From NCBI RefSeq assembly GCF_025210605.1, contig NZ_JAOARI010000018.1, positions 208,537-272,536 on the forward strand: a stretch of 64,000 bases of DNA, in the 5' to 3' direction. Position 1 is the first letter of the stretch, and every line of letters begins with the position of its first letter. Shown one piece after another: positions 1 through 7,883 of this stretch. The notes beneath the pieces are model-generated. The model had not been told where the DNA came from. It did no database searches and saw only the letters and a program-made list of their open reading frames with translations. A program made the translations under genes and the position numbers. This DNA comes from Halodesulfovibrio sp. (GTDB taxonomy: Bacteria; Desulfobacterota; Desulfovibrionia; Desulfovibrionales; Desulfovibrionaceae).

Positions 1-67
1 GCATCTTACTCTTGCACCTAATACGCTTTCCTGCTAGAACGCGCTCAGTTAAAGAAATTTCATAAAA

Positions 68-161
68 GGAAGCGTTTCGTCACCGGTGTGGCGTCCGGTC
101 TTCAAAACCGGTGTAGGGCAGTGATGTCCTAGGTAGGTTCGACTCCTATACGCTTCCGCCA
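68..161 (+). tRNA. selC: tRNA-Sec (anticodon TCA)
   Basis: Selenocysteine tRNA that reads UGA as Sec. The 94-nt sequence folds as a bacterial tRNA-Sec. It has an 8-bp acceptor stem (68-75 with 150-157), a 6-bp D stem with a 4-nt loop (78-93), an anticodon stem 95-99/107-111 with loop CTTCAAA giving anticodon TCA at 102-104, a long variable arm, and a T arm with loop TTCGACT. GCCA is encoded at 158-161. The extended acceptor and D stems separate it from ordinary tRNAs. Its presence implies a selenoprotein machinery elsewhere in the genome; no sel protein gene lies inside this window. Confidence 0.96.
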
Positions 162-172
162 CGCATATTCTA

Positions 173-197
173 CCCTGCTCAGCAGGGTTTTCTTGTT
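173..197 (+). terminator. Terminator after selC
   Basis: Hairpin CCCTGCTCAGCAGGG (173-187) followed by a T-rich tract, 12 nt after the tRNA CCA end. Confidence 0.8.
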
Positions 198-668
198 TAT
201 ATGCTAGAGCTTCTACTTTCCTCATCGGTTTTATACAATGTTCCCTTAAAAACCGACGACGCTTGCTAAGGTGTATTTCTACACTAACTGCGCACAACTT
301 CCATCACATACTCTTTTACGATTTTCAAATTACGCTTAGGTTACAATCTATCACGGTAGCCCGCCGACAAACAATTAGAGGCATGCAAACCGAACTCTTA
401 AGCACTTTTTGTTGAATCAAGGCTACGTATCGTAAAAAACCATACAACTAAATTAGCATGTTCAGAAAACAAAAAAAAGCTCTCAACAGACTTTAAGCAA
501 AGACTAAAGAGAGTTCTCACCATACTCATAGTACAGCAGCGCAGTACTATTTTTCACACATCCTCAAATACCTCGACACAGAAGTATCTTTCCACCCTGC
601 CCTTTCACCTCCAAATCCAGCGGCATAATAATTTATCGTTCAACCCTATCACGCTTGAAGCTCAACAC
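198..668. other. Intergenic stretch with no supported gene
   Basis: AT-rich DNA between selC and the convergent lipoprotein operon. An imperfect hairpin (GCTCTC near 479 with GAGAG near 508) follows a run of A and could be a weak terminator for minus-strand transcription. An open frame overlapping selC on the minus strand resembles nothing recognisable. I see no other gene, repeat or tRNA. Confidence 0.5.
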
Positions 669-702
669 AAAAAACGCTGGCACATCACTATGCCAGCGTT
701 TG
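667..702 (-). terminator. Terminator of the CsgG-like lipoprotein operon
   Basis: Perfect 11-bp stem AAACGCTGGCA (672-682) / TGCCAGCGTTT (691-701) with an A-run before it, which reads as a U-tract on the minus strand. It lies 15 nt beyond the DUF799 stop codon. Confidence 0.85.
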
Positions 703-715
703 CAGTTTGTATATC

Positions 716-1393
716 TTAAGGAAATTGTCCTGTTGGTCCCCACATATCTTGATCCACAAGTACTTCGTCTTGGTCTTGCAAATAGATTTGTGAATACGGC
801 CCTGCTGGCAATGTCGAAAGCGTAATATCGTTTACACGCCTTGCCACATCAACATACTCAGCCATTGCCGAGTTCACAGCTGAAGCAATAAGCTGTACGA
901 TCAAGTCCTCAGAACCGCCACTAAGGTCAACGGTAACTTCTCCATCATGCTTCCATAAAACATTGTTTGTAAGAGTAGAGCGAAGTTCACAATCAATTCC
1001 AACAGTCATGCTGGAGCTAAGCACCATGTATGACATGTCCCATGCTGTTATCTTGGTAAACAGTACGCTATCAGCCCCAAGATTGGTTCTGATGCCTTGC
1101 AAATCTGCATTGTACAACAACTCAGAGTCGTACAGTCCTTCAATTTGCATTAACTCCATTACAACAGGAGCAGGATAGACGTAATACCCCTTATGCGACA
1201 AAGGCTCTGAAACTGTTGTAATATAACATTCTTTTGCGTCTGCCGCTGTCGTAAGGTTAATTGGCGGTAATACTAGGATTGAGCGAGGTTGTTCAGTATA
1301 CATGCCGGGAAAAAGATCTGCTTTTGTTGCAGGCTTTACACAGCCGACAGCCAAAAGACAGCAGGCGATCATAGCTAAACGAAGAAACTTCAT
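716..1393 (-). CDS. DUF799 / GNA1162-family lipoprotein
   Basis: Outer-membrane-type lipoprotein of 225 aa. The N-terminus is a lipoprotein signal (MKFLRLAMIACCLLAVGC) with the lipid-anchored Cys at residue 18. The body matches the DUF799 / GNA1162 family, with RSILVLPPIN near residue 37 and an 'LGADSVLFTKITAWD' segment typical of the fold shared with TolB-N/CsgG-like domains. It is the last gene of a four-gene operon whose CsgG-DUF4810-DUF799 core resembles the Neisseria NMB1164-1162 cluster. The molecular function of the family is not established; a role in an envelope complex with the CsgG-like protein is inferred from the conserved neighbourhood. Confidence 0.85.
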   Translation of the reverse strand: MKFLRLAMIACCLLAVGCVKPATKADLFPGMYTEQPRSILVLPPINLTTAADAKECYITTVSEPLSHKGYYVYPAPVVMELMQIEGLYDSELLYNADLQGIRTNLGADSVLFTKITAWDMSYMVLSSSMTVGIDCELRSTLTNNVLWKHDGEVTVDLSGGSEDLIVQLIASAVNSAMAEYVDVARRVNDITLSTLPAGPYSQIYLQDQDEVLVDQDMWGPTGQFP

Positions 1394-1401
1394 ACTGCCA
1401 C

Positions 1402-1824
1402 CTACTTCTCAACAGGCTTGTCAGCAGCCTGATTTTTTTCTGCAACAATATCCTTTGCTACGCTATCTTCAACAACATCTGGAGTCGCCATGCGCATAAG
1501 CACTGCAACAAATTGTTCAGATTCCGGATACGCAGCAACTTCCCTTTCGTAATTTGCGACAGCCTGCTTTGCATATCCCTCTTTTGCAAGCATGTATCCA
1601 TACTCTGCAAATATACCAGGAGGAACAGGCTTATTATTCTCTTCAGCATTATCGATGATGTTTACCAACTCTTCCTGATGTTCTTTAATCGTTTCTGGAG
1701 ACGGCTCTTTAACCATCGCATAATACGTTTGCGAATAATTGCACCATTCTATCCGCTGCTGCGATACACACCCACTCATGAGAACAACAAAGAGGAGGCA
1801 GCTACAAACTAGAAATTTTCTCAT
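1402..1824 (-). CDS. DUF4810 domain lipoprotein
   Basis: A 140-aa lipoprotein. Its signal peptide ends at the lipobox LMSGC (Cys 19). After that comes a helical, TPR-like region (residues about 30-110) with W..YSQTYY and YGYMLAKEGYAKQAVANYEREVAAYPES, which fits DUF4810. The gene starts inside the last bases of the upstream small lipoprotein gene (4-nt overlap) and ends 8 nt before DUF799, so translation is probably coupled. Family function is unknown; it is normally found between a CsgG-like and a DUF799 lipoprotein. Confidence 0.82.
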   Translation of the reverse strand: MRKFLVCSCLLFVVLMSGCVSQQRIEWCNYSQTYYAMVKEPSPETIKEHQEELVNIIDNAEENNKPVPPGIFAEYGYMLAKEGYAKQAVANYEREVAAYPESEQFVAVLMRMATPDVVEDSVAKDIVAEKNQAADKPVEK

Positions 1825-2138
1825 GGTACTCGAATTTCCTTAGTTTGCTGATTACCTATCAAAACAGTACGTTTCACAACAATTTTGTTGTTACGCATCA
1901 CAAGAATGGCATGCTTACCCGGAGCAACTTCATACCATTTATCATCTTTTTTACTCGTAGAAAGCGCTACCGAGGCTCCGTTATCGAGAACAAACACTGC
2001 ACCTTTGGTGTTCCCTACAAAAGAAAGCCATGCAACCTGCTCTGGAGAAGTAACCCCAGTTTGTCTGCCACATCCAAAAGACAACGCCATGATGCCGCAA
2101 ATAAAAATGAGTACGATAATCTTCTGTAAACGACGCAT
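1821..2138 (-). CDS. Small lipoprotein of the CsgG-like operon
   Basis: A 105-aa predicted lipoprotein with signal and lipobox (MALSFGC, Cys 23). The mature part is about 80 aa and looks beta-rich, with 'GAVFVLDNGASVALS' and 'YEVAPGKHAILVMRNNKIVVKRTVLIGN'. The second stretch resembles the small PEGA-like beta modules that decorate envelope proteins, though I cannot assign a named family. It overlaps DUF4810 by 4 nt and the CsgG-like gene by 1 nt, so it is an integral operon member. It seems to be an addition to the usual three-gene cluster. Confidence 0.75.
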   Translation of the reverse strand: MRRLQKIIVLIFICGIMALSFGCGRQTGVTSPEQVAWLSFVGNTKGAVFVLDNGASVALSTSKKDDKWYEVAPGKHAILVMRNNKIVVKRTVLIGNQQTKEIRVP

Positions 2139-3112
2139 TACTGCTCCTCCACCTGCAAGGCTTCATAGTTGTCAGCTGCAATGTATGAAGAAAGGTCACC
2201 ACTCACGACGCTGCAAAATGAGACCTCATCTCGCTGAGATTTTCCGTAGGTTTCAAGAACCTTCAACTCTGCAATTTCTTTACCCGGCAGTGTAATAACA
2301 CTGTTGGTCTGGCGGTTCTTAACTTTTTTTCCTTCCCTAAGAACAGTAAACCGGTCACCTTTTTTGACGCCCTGACTCTTACCGCCGCCAATAATGAACA
2401 ATCCATCTTCATAGCCTAAGACATAGCTTCGCCATGGTTTGTCCATCAGGTTTTCAATAATATTTGACGCAACTGTTGTAATAGCTGCTTCAATAGCTTT
2501 ATCATTCAATGTGGAATCATAACTACTGCGTCCACCAAGACCAAACATAGTACCTACTTCCATAAAAGCTTCACCGCTTCCAGATTCGGAGTAGATGACC
2601 TCGCCTGTGTACACATCAATAAGGCGAATGCTCACAGTTGCGAATGCAACTTGTTTTCTGCTTCTGCTGAATATACCAACTTCGCTTGTTTCTTTACGCC
2701 CGAACTCAGTAATAGAACCAACAATCAAGTAGTCCGCCATGTTCTTGAGTCGTCCCGCATCACCCAGTGAAAGCTCTGCTTGAATTTTATTCAAGTCTGC
2801 TCGCTCAAGAAGAATAAATTTTTCAGTCTGCACTAATTTTTCTGACAGAATATCAACAGCCTGCTTTCCAATTCTGTCATTGTTTTCACCAAGCAAAAAG
2901 CTGCGACCATACTTTGTTTCATTAGTAAAGCGACCAATTGCAACTTTTCTTTTAAGTCCACTATACTTTTCTGCTGCCTCTTGTTGAAGAGTAGGGCTGA
3001 CAATTGCTCCTGAATCAGGTAGAGCAACTTTTTCAGGTTTGCTAATTGTTGCGCATCCGACACATACAGTGCACAGAATCGCAACGAACATACGACAAAT
3101 ATTTTTTCTCAT
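2138..3112 (-). CDS. CsgG-like lipoprotein with C-terminal extension
   Basis: A 324-aa lipoprotein whose domain (residues about 45-230) matches the CsgG / curli-secretion-channel family: KVAIGRFTNETKYG, 'AVDILSEKLVQTEKFILLERADLNKI', 'ADYLIVGSITEFGR' and 'RLIDVYTGEVIYSESGSGEA'. The C-terminal 90 aa form an SH3-like extension (GVKKGDRFTVLREGK), similar to those on FlgT/LpoB-like proteins. The start is the ATG at 3112, preceded by AAGGTGG and giving a signal peptide with lipobox CVGC; a longer upstream reading would bury the signal. First gene of the operon. No curli subunit genes lie nearby, so curli export is not implied. Confidence 0.85.
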   Translation of the reverse strand: MRKNICRMFVAILCTVCVGCATISKPEKVALPDSGAIVSPTLQQEAAEKYSGLKRKVAIGRFTNETKYGRSFLLGENNDRIGKQAVDILSEKLVQTEKFILLERADLNKIQAELSLGDAGRLKNMADYLIVGSITEFGRKETSEVGIFSRSRKQVAFATVSIRLIDVYTGEVIYSESGSGEAFMEVGTMFGLGGRSSYDSTLNDKAIEAAITTVASNIIENLMDKPWRSYVLGYEDGLFIIGGGKSQGVKKGDRFTVLREGKKVKNRQTNSVITLPGKEIAELKVLETYGKSQRDEVSFCSVVSGDLSSYIAADNYEALQVEEQ

Positions 3113-3408
3113 ATTTAACCACCTTATTAAAGTGAACAACCATCCACCTTCCACAAAAGCAGATAAAATACAAGTTTTTTGCCCGCCTCCATGCATTTCA
3201 ATCTAACGAGACGCTTCGTTACTGCATTTCAGCAACACGCTTTTGCAGTCAAATATAAGTCGCCGCACCTTACTACTTGAAAGTCAAACTAATTAAAATA
3301 CTCTGCTCATTTTAAATTGTCAATGATAGTTGACTCAAATGTCTTTTTTTATGTACGTTCGCTGCCGAGTTTGCTGTACTCAATTATTCATAAAAAGAGA
3401 GAGACACT
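3113..3408. promoter_or_regulatory. Divergent promoter region
   Basis: Intergenic gap between the CsgG-like operon (-) and the metallophosphoesterase (+). It is AT-rich after 3280 and must carry both promoters. No clear operator palindrome was recognised. Confidence 0.45.
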
Positions 3409-4470
3409 ATGAAAAACCAAAATCGCAGACAATTCCTCCAGACAGGTGCTTTTACACTGATGGGAATGTCCTTGATGGGTAGCAAAGCTTTTGCTGCTCC
3501 AGCTAATGCTAAGTTCGCCCCAGTACGCTTTGGGATCATCTCTGACCCTCACATGGACATCAAAGGCAAAAACGGCATGAAAATGAGTGCCGCCAGCGTG
3601 GATTGTGTTCGTCAGGCTGTAAATGGTCTCAATCAGGAAAAAGATCTGTCTTTTGTTATCATGACAGGCGACCTCCTTCTTGATGGCGAAAAACAGAACG
3701 CTGAAGCTATTAAAGAAATTCTCGACACATTGACTGTGCCTTACGTGGTTATTGCTGGTAACCATGACTTCGCACCAGTTAATACTGCAAAACATCGCGA
3801 AGGTTTTGATTACCTTTCAATCGATGAGTTCGTGAAATTCTTCGACGGCAAAGGCTACGATGGATCCGGCAACCGCTACTGGGCAAAATCTATTGTTCCA
3901 GGACTGCGCATTCTTGGTCTTGATGCTAACCTCCCAGAAGAGAAGAAAAAATGGGGCGGCATCCTGCCTAAAGAACAAATCGACTGGCTTGATAAACAGC
4001 TCAGCGACCACAAAGACGAAATGCACATTGTATTCATGCATCACAATGTGATTCCTTGGTCTTCCGACGAACTCAAAGGCGGACCTAAACAGTGGTTCTG
4101 TGCTGACAATGCAGAAGAAGTACGCGCTGTTCTTGAAAAGCATGCAGACAATGCACCGCTCATGATTACCGGACACCGTCACATCGGTATGCGTACTCGT
4201 GAAATTGGTGGCATTACCTACATGGTTGCACCATCTGCAAACACACACCCTATGCGTTACTCCGTGCTTACAGTTTCTCCAGAAGCAGTAACATGGAAAA
4301 CTCCTATGGTAGGTGTTCCTGAATCTGTACATATTGAAGCACGCAACAACCTGCTTGCATCTAAATGGTGGCGTGAAAGCCAGTACGCAGAGCGTACTGC
4401 TAGCAACGATGCCGAAGTTCTTGATTTCTACGAAAAGAACTCACAGCGCGTTGGCACAAAATTGTTGTAG
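3409..4470 (+). CDS. Tat-exported calcineurin-like metallophosphoesterase
   Basis: A 353-aa phosphoesterase. The N-terminus has a twin-arginine signal (NRRQFLQTGAFTLMG, then a hydrophobic stretch and AFAAP), so it is probably exported folded to the periplasm. All metallophosphoesterase motifs are present in order: SDPHMD (D-x-H), GDLLLDG, GNHD, MHHN and GHRH, which would bind a di-metal centre. It resembles the CpdA/purple-acid-phosphatase-like class; the substrate cannot be told from sequence. Monocistronic, with its own strong terminator 78 nt downstream. The putative RBS (AAAGAGAGAG) is only moderate. Confidence 0.88.
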   Translation: MKNQNRRQFLQTGAFTLMGMSLMGSKAFAAPANAKFAPVRFGIISDPHMDIKGKNGMKMSAASVDCVRQAVNGLNQEKDLSFVIMTGDLLLDGEKQNAEAIKEILDTLTVPYVVIAGNHDFAPVNTAKHREGFDYLSIDEFVKFFDGKGYDGSGNRYWAKSIVPGLRILGLDANLPEEKKKWGGILPKEQIDWLDKQLSDHKDEMHIVFMHHNVIPWSSDELKGGPKQWFCADNAEEVRAVLEKHADNAPLMITGHRHIGMRTREIGGITYMVAPSANTHPMRYSVLTVSPEAVTWKTPMVGVPESVHIEARNNLLASKWWRESQYAERTASNDAEVLDFYEKNSQRVGTKLL

Positions 4471-4547
4471 TACCCGCCTGATATAAAAAAACCTTCGCAA
4501 TCGTCTGCCCCACCATGTGGATAGACGAAAAGCACTAGGTAGTCAGC

Positions 4548-4594
4548 GACCAGTTTTTCCCAGCAACAAATGGGAAAAACTGGTCGTTTTTTTA
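4548..4594 (+). terminator. Strong terminator after the metallophosphoesterase
   Basis: Perfect 14-bp stem (4548-4561 with 4572-4585; arms GACCAGTTTTTCCC and GGGAAAAACTGGTC) followed by GTTTTTTT. Confidence 0.92.
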
Positions 4595-4743
4595 GCTACA
4601 CACATCTACACAACACGCCACGGTCCTCTAAGTTCGTATCTAGAGTGTTTTTTACATTCGACTGAAAACCCGTCCTATCCATACATATTTATATGTCATA
4701 TTTTTCATTTAATATTCTGATTTAATATATTTAATTAAATTTC

Positions 4744-4761
4744 TTGTGATTAAATTCACAT
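4744..4761. promoter_or_regulatory. CRP/FNR-family-like palindromic operator
   Basis: TTGTGA-TTAAAT-TCACAT contains a perfect TGTGA-N6-TCACA palindrome about 190 nt upstream of the DUF169-TauE locus, in an AT-rich gap with no coding sequence (4595-4946). This is the general shape of CRP/FNR-family sites, which in Desulfovibrio includes HcpR. Which regulator uses it is not known. A second, partial TGTGA...GTGACG element lies near 4799-4815. Confidence 0.5.
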
Positions 4762-4946
4762 AATATTGCTACAAAATGTCTTTTATAAGGCTCTAGCTTG
4801 TGAATTAATGTGACGTAATTCTTTATCGCAATTTTTATTGCTGCTCAGATGCCGCATTGCTACTTCACGCTCAGATAACAACAAGCTCAACCACCACCTT
4901 TGGTGGAATGACTGAATCTTCACAAGAAACAAACGGGAGAAGAATC

Positions 4947-5723
4947 ATGTCCGTAGATTTTAAAGAAATGCAAGCCACCTTAATGCGCGAAATGCGCTTG
5001 TATCATTACCCAATCGCGATCAAATTTTTCTACGATCAGGCAGAAGCAGACAAGTACCTCGAAGAAAACGAAGTGCACGTACCTCTTAAACCTATGACTT
5101 ACTGCCAGTGGGAAATCGCTGCACGCATGAAAGGTCAGAACGTATACGGTACTAAAGAAATGCTCTCCTGCTCTAACGCTCACTACAGCTTTGGCTGGAA
5201 AGGTCTTGATGAAGCGGAAATCAAAAGTCACGCAAAATACACCCGTGACCCAGAGCAGGCAAAGCGCTTTATCGAAACCAAATCTCAGATGCCGGAAGGC
5301 ATGGTAGGTATGGCTGTAATGCCGCTTGCTAATGCAACTGAAACTCCAGATGTAGTTCATTTTTATGTAGATAACATGCAGGCATATCACCTTGCTGTTG
5401 ATTACATGGCAGCCACAGATACACACCCTATCCGCCCTGCTATCACAATGAACTCTTCTGCATGTGGCGGCACAGTATTCTCCCACATTGCGAACGAATT
5501 CAACATGGTTCCTGCATGTTCCGGTAGCTATAACGCTGGTAAAACTGAGCGCGGTGAAATCAACGTTATGATTCCTGGCGACAAGATGATTGCTACATAC
5601 GAGCGTCTTCTTGACCGTATGGAAAAACTGGGTAGCTCATCCATTACTAAACCGGGTGACGGCTTCCCAGGACAGGATGTTTGCAAAAACTGTCCGCTCA
5701 TTATTTTCAAAAAGTCCAAATAG
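4947..5723 (+). CDS. DUF169 domain protein
   Basis: A soluble 258-aa protein of the DUF169 family. The start at 4947 is chosen because GGGAGA lies just upstream; an in-frame ATG at 4857 lacks an RBS. Family-like features are 'YHYPIAIKFFYD' near the N-terminus, a central 'CGGTVFSHIANEF' and 'CSGSYNAGKTERGEINVMIPGDKM', and a C-terminal VCKNCP pair. Conserved cysteines suggest a redox, thiol or metal function, but the family's role is not established. It is followed 70 nt later by a TauE/SafE transporter, so a link to sulfur oxyanions is an inference from context. Confidence 0.82.
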   Translation: MSVDFKEMQATLMREMRLYHYPIAIKFFYDQAEADKYLEENEVHVPLKPMTYCQWEIAARMKGQNVYGTKEMLSCSNAHYSFGWKGLDEAEIKSHAKYTRDPEQAKRFIETKSQMPEGMVGMAVMPLANATETPDVVHFYVDNMQAYHLAVDYMAATDTHPIRPAITMNSSACGGTVFSHIANEFNMVPACSGSYNAGKTERGEINVMIPGDKMIATYERLLDRMEKLGSSSITKPGDGFPGQDVCKNCPLIIFKKSK

Positions 5724-5793
5724 ATACTTAAGCATATAGGAGCGGCAGGCACACGCCGCTCCCTTGGAACGCAATTTACGTGAGGAGGTACAC

Positions 5794-6957
5794 GTGTTTT
5801 CCAATAAACGTAACTGGGTAAATTTTACCCTGCTTGCTGCAACAGTGGTACTTGTTTTTTCCCAACCAGCATTAGCTGATCGTCTTGCTGACGCTATCAA
5901 CGCAACACCTAAAGGTGCTGGCGCTGGTGAAATCAACCCTTCTGCCGCTCCGGGCTTCTTAGGCATTCCGGGTGCTCCATCTGTTAACCTTGTTATCGGT
6001 TTCTTATGGGCAATCTGGGTTGGTTGGATTTTCTCTACTGTTGGTGCATTCGGCGGTATTATGGCTGGTGTTGGTCACATCACCATTTTCGGATTCGGTA
6101 ACTACGCATCCGGATTCAAAAAGCAGTCTCCTGTTCTCAACAAACTGGTAACAGACTCCATTCGAGTATCTAACCAGTGGCTTGTAGGTACTTCTGCCGG
6201 TATGTCCTCTTTCAACTACTACAAAATGGGTCGCCTTGTTCTGCCACTGGGTCTTTCCCTTGCAACAGGCTCCATCCTCGGTTCATACCTTATTCCTTGG
6301 CTCACCGCAGGACAGATCTCCCTTAAAGCGTACATCGGCTACTTTGGCTTGTTCGTACTCTTCTTGGGTTGCTACCTTCTGTATGAAACCACTCCACGTG
6401 GTCAGGCAAACAAAAAACAGGCAAAAGAAGCTGCCCGTGCGTTTGAAGCAAGCATCAAAGAAGAACGTTCTGGCTCTTCTGTTGATACTTCCGCACTCGG
6501 TGTAAAAATTGTCTCTTTCGCTCCAACCAAATGCGTCTTCACCTTCTATGGTGTTGAGTTCTCCTTCAACCCACTTGTACCGGTCTGCGGCGGTTTCGTA
6601 ATTGCAGGTCTTGCTTCCTTCCTTGGTGTTGGTGGCGGCTTCCTTCTCGTACCGTTCCTTACAAGTGTTGCTGGTCTTCCTATGTATCTTGTCGCCGGTA
6701 CTTCAGCCCTCGCAGTACTCGTCGGCATGACCACCTCTATTTTCACATACATGGTGGTCAAAGATACTCCGGTATTCTGGCCTCTCATTGGTGTAGAACT
6801 CATCGGTGTACTTGTTGGTTCCTTCATTGGTCCACGCACATCCAAGTACATCCCGGAAGTATGGCTTAAACGCCTCTTCATCTTCTTGGCCTTCTACGTT
6901 GGTATTCGCTACGCCTCCAAAGGCTTCCTTGGAATGAGTCTTCTCCCTCCATTCTAA
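5794..6957 (+). CDS. TauE/SafE-family sulfite/anion exporter
   Basis: A 387-aa integral membrane protein of the TauE/SafE family, whose members export sulfite, sulfoacetate or related organosulfur anions. The start is the GTG at 5794, with GAGGAGG at 5782-5788; the frame also opens upstream at a TTG without RBS. An N-terminal hydrophobic segment ending ALAD may be a signal or first helix. Repeated glycine-rich membrane segments include 'FLWAIWVGWIFSTVGAFGGIMAGVGH' and 'FLGVGGGFLLVPFL', the duplicated family signature. A hydrophilic loop (residues about 200-235) separates the halves. In a sulfate reducer, sulfite export is the simplest role; the substrate is not proven. Confidence 0.87.
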   Translation: MFSNKRNWVNFTLLAATVVLVFSQPALADRLADAINATPKGAGAGEINPSAAPGFLGIPGAPSVNLVIGFLWAIWVGWIFSTVGAFGGIMAGVGHITIFGFGNYASGFKKQSPVLNKLVTDSIRVSNQWLVGTSAGMSSFNYYKMGRLVLPLGLSLATGSILGSYLIPWLTAGQISLKAYIGYFGLFVLFLGCYLLYETTPRGQANKKQAKEAARAFEASIKEERSGSSVDTSALGVKIVSFAPTKCVFTFYGVEFSFNPLVPVCGGFVIAGLASFLGVGGGFLLVPFLTSVAGLPMYLVAGTSALAVLVGMTTSIFTYMVVKDTPVFWPLIGVELIGVLVGSFIGPRTSKYIPEVWLKRLFIFLAFYVGIRYASKGFLGMSLLPPF

Positions 6958-6977
6958 TAGCCAACACACACAGCAAA

Positions 6978-7014
6978 TAGCCTGAGGCGAACCACGCCTC
7001 TTCGCCTCAGGCGC
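6978..7014 (+). terminator. Hairpin after the TauE gene
   Basis: Perfect 12-bp stem (GCCTGAGGCGAA at 6980-6991 with TTCGCCTCAGGC at 7001-7012). The downstream tract is only weakly T-rich (GCATACATATTTT). It may be a leaky terminator or an mRNA-stabilising hairpin inside a longer transcript. Confidence 0.55.
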
Positions 7015-7144
7015 ATACATATTTTCAAGTTCGTTGCCAGCGATACCGTGACAGCCCTACCCATTATTCTCTCTACAACAAAACACAGGGTGCGAACTTT
7101 TTAGGTTGATGAGCAATTCAACTTTTATATTCGAGAGGTTTCAC

Positions 7145-7828
7145 ATGGATATACAGAGTATTTTTTTCGCACTGGACCCTTACTTTATTGCGCCATACAG
7201 GTGGTTAGCTAATCCGCTTGCAGCTATGTGGATCGGCACAGCAATTCTAGGCATATGGTGTCTTCTTGCAGGAGAGATTTCTTCTATCTTCATTTATCGT
7301 GTGAACAGGGCATACTACGCCCAGCTTAACGCAAAAATGGTGCGCATGCACAACCTCTCCATTGAAGCCATCAAACAAAAAGATAAAGCAAACTTTAAAG
7401 CCACCAACCGCTGGGCTAACGAATATTTTGGCAAAGTTTTTTTTGCTCAGGCAGCTTTTTTTGCTGTTTCTCTGTGGCCTGTCCCCTTTGCACTCGGGTG
7501 GATGCAAACACGTTTTACAGGTGTTGACATTGTAACACTTCCTATGATCTCTCTTGACTTAGATACGTTTAGCCTTACCAATTTCAGCACAGACGTATTT
7601 TCTTCAACGTCATTGTCACTAGGCTATGCGTTTGTTCTTCTTACCAGTTACATTGCCTTACGATACGGGTTGTATAAGACACGAAAGTACATTCCTGTTC
7701 TCCGTACTATTGAAGCAATGCGCGAAGAAGACGCCGAAATGGTAAACCAGATAAAGTCATGGGAAGAACTAAACGCTTCTGCTGCTCCCCTGCAACAGGC
7801 AACTAAAGAGACCGTTGCAGCCGGATAA
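7145..7828 (+). CDS. Three-helix membrane protein, possibly EMC3/TMCO1/YidC-like in topology
   Basis: A 227-aa protein with three predicted membrane segments: residues about 24-50 (AMWIGTAILGIWCLLAGE), 98-122 (VFFAQAAFFAVSLWPVPFALG), and 160-185 (YAFVLLTSYIALRYGLY). Between helices 1 and 2 lies a basic, probably coiled-coil cytosolic region of about 45 aa (RVNRAYYAQLNAKMVRMHNL...). This order matches the core of the Oxa1/EMC3/TMCO1 superfamily, but I cannot confirm homology. The start at 7145 follows GAGAGG. It lies between the exporter and the PhnD-like lipoprotein, so a partner role in the membrane is plausible. Family unrecognised. Confidence 0.7.
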   Translation: MDIQSIFFALDPYFIAPYRWLANPLAAMWIGTAILGIWCLLAGEISSIFIYRVNRAYYAQLNAKMVRMHNLSIEAIKQKDKANFKATNRWANEYFGKVFFAQAAFFAVSLWPVPFALGWMQTRFTGVDIVTLPMISLDLDTFSLTNFSTDVFSSTSLSLGYAFVLLTSYIALRYGLYKTRKYIPVLRTIEAMREEDAEMVNQIKSWEELNASAAPLQQATKETVAAG

Positions 7829-7883
7829 CGTTTTCTTTTTAGAAAAGGTCAAAAATTCTATTTGACCCTAATGAGGTTGTTAC

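Noticed and set aside
49..297. Minus-strand open frame of 82 codons overlapping selC
   Set aside because: It runs through the tRNA and its terminator, has no RBS and resembles no family.
2138..3112. Curli secretion system
   Set aside because: Only a CsgG-like domain is present; no CsgA/B/E/F homologue is nearby, and the neighbours point to the DUF4810-DUF799 cluster.
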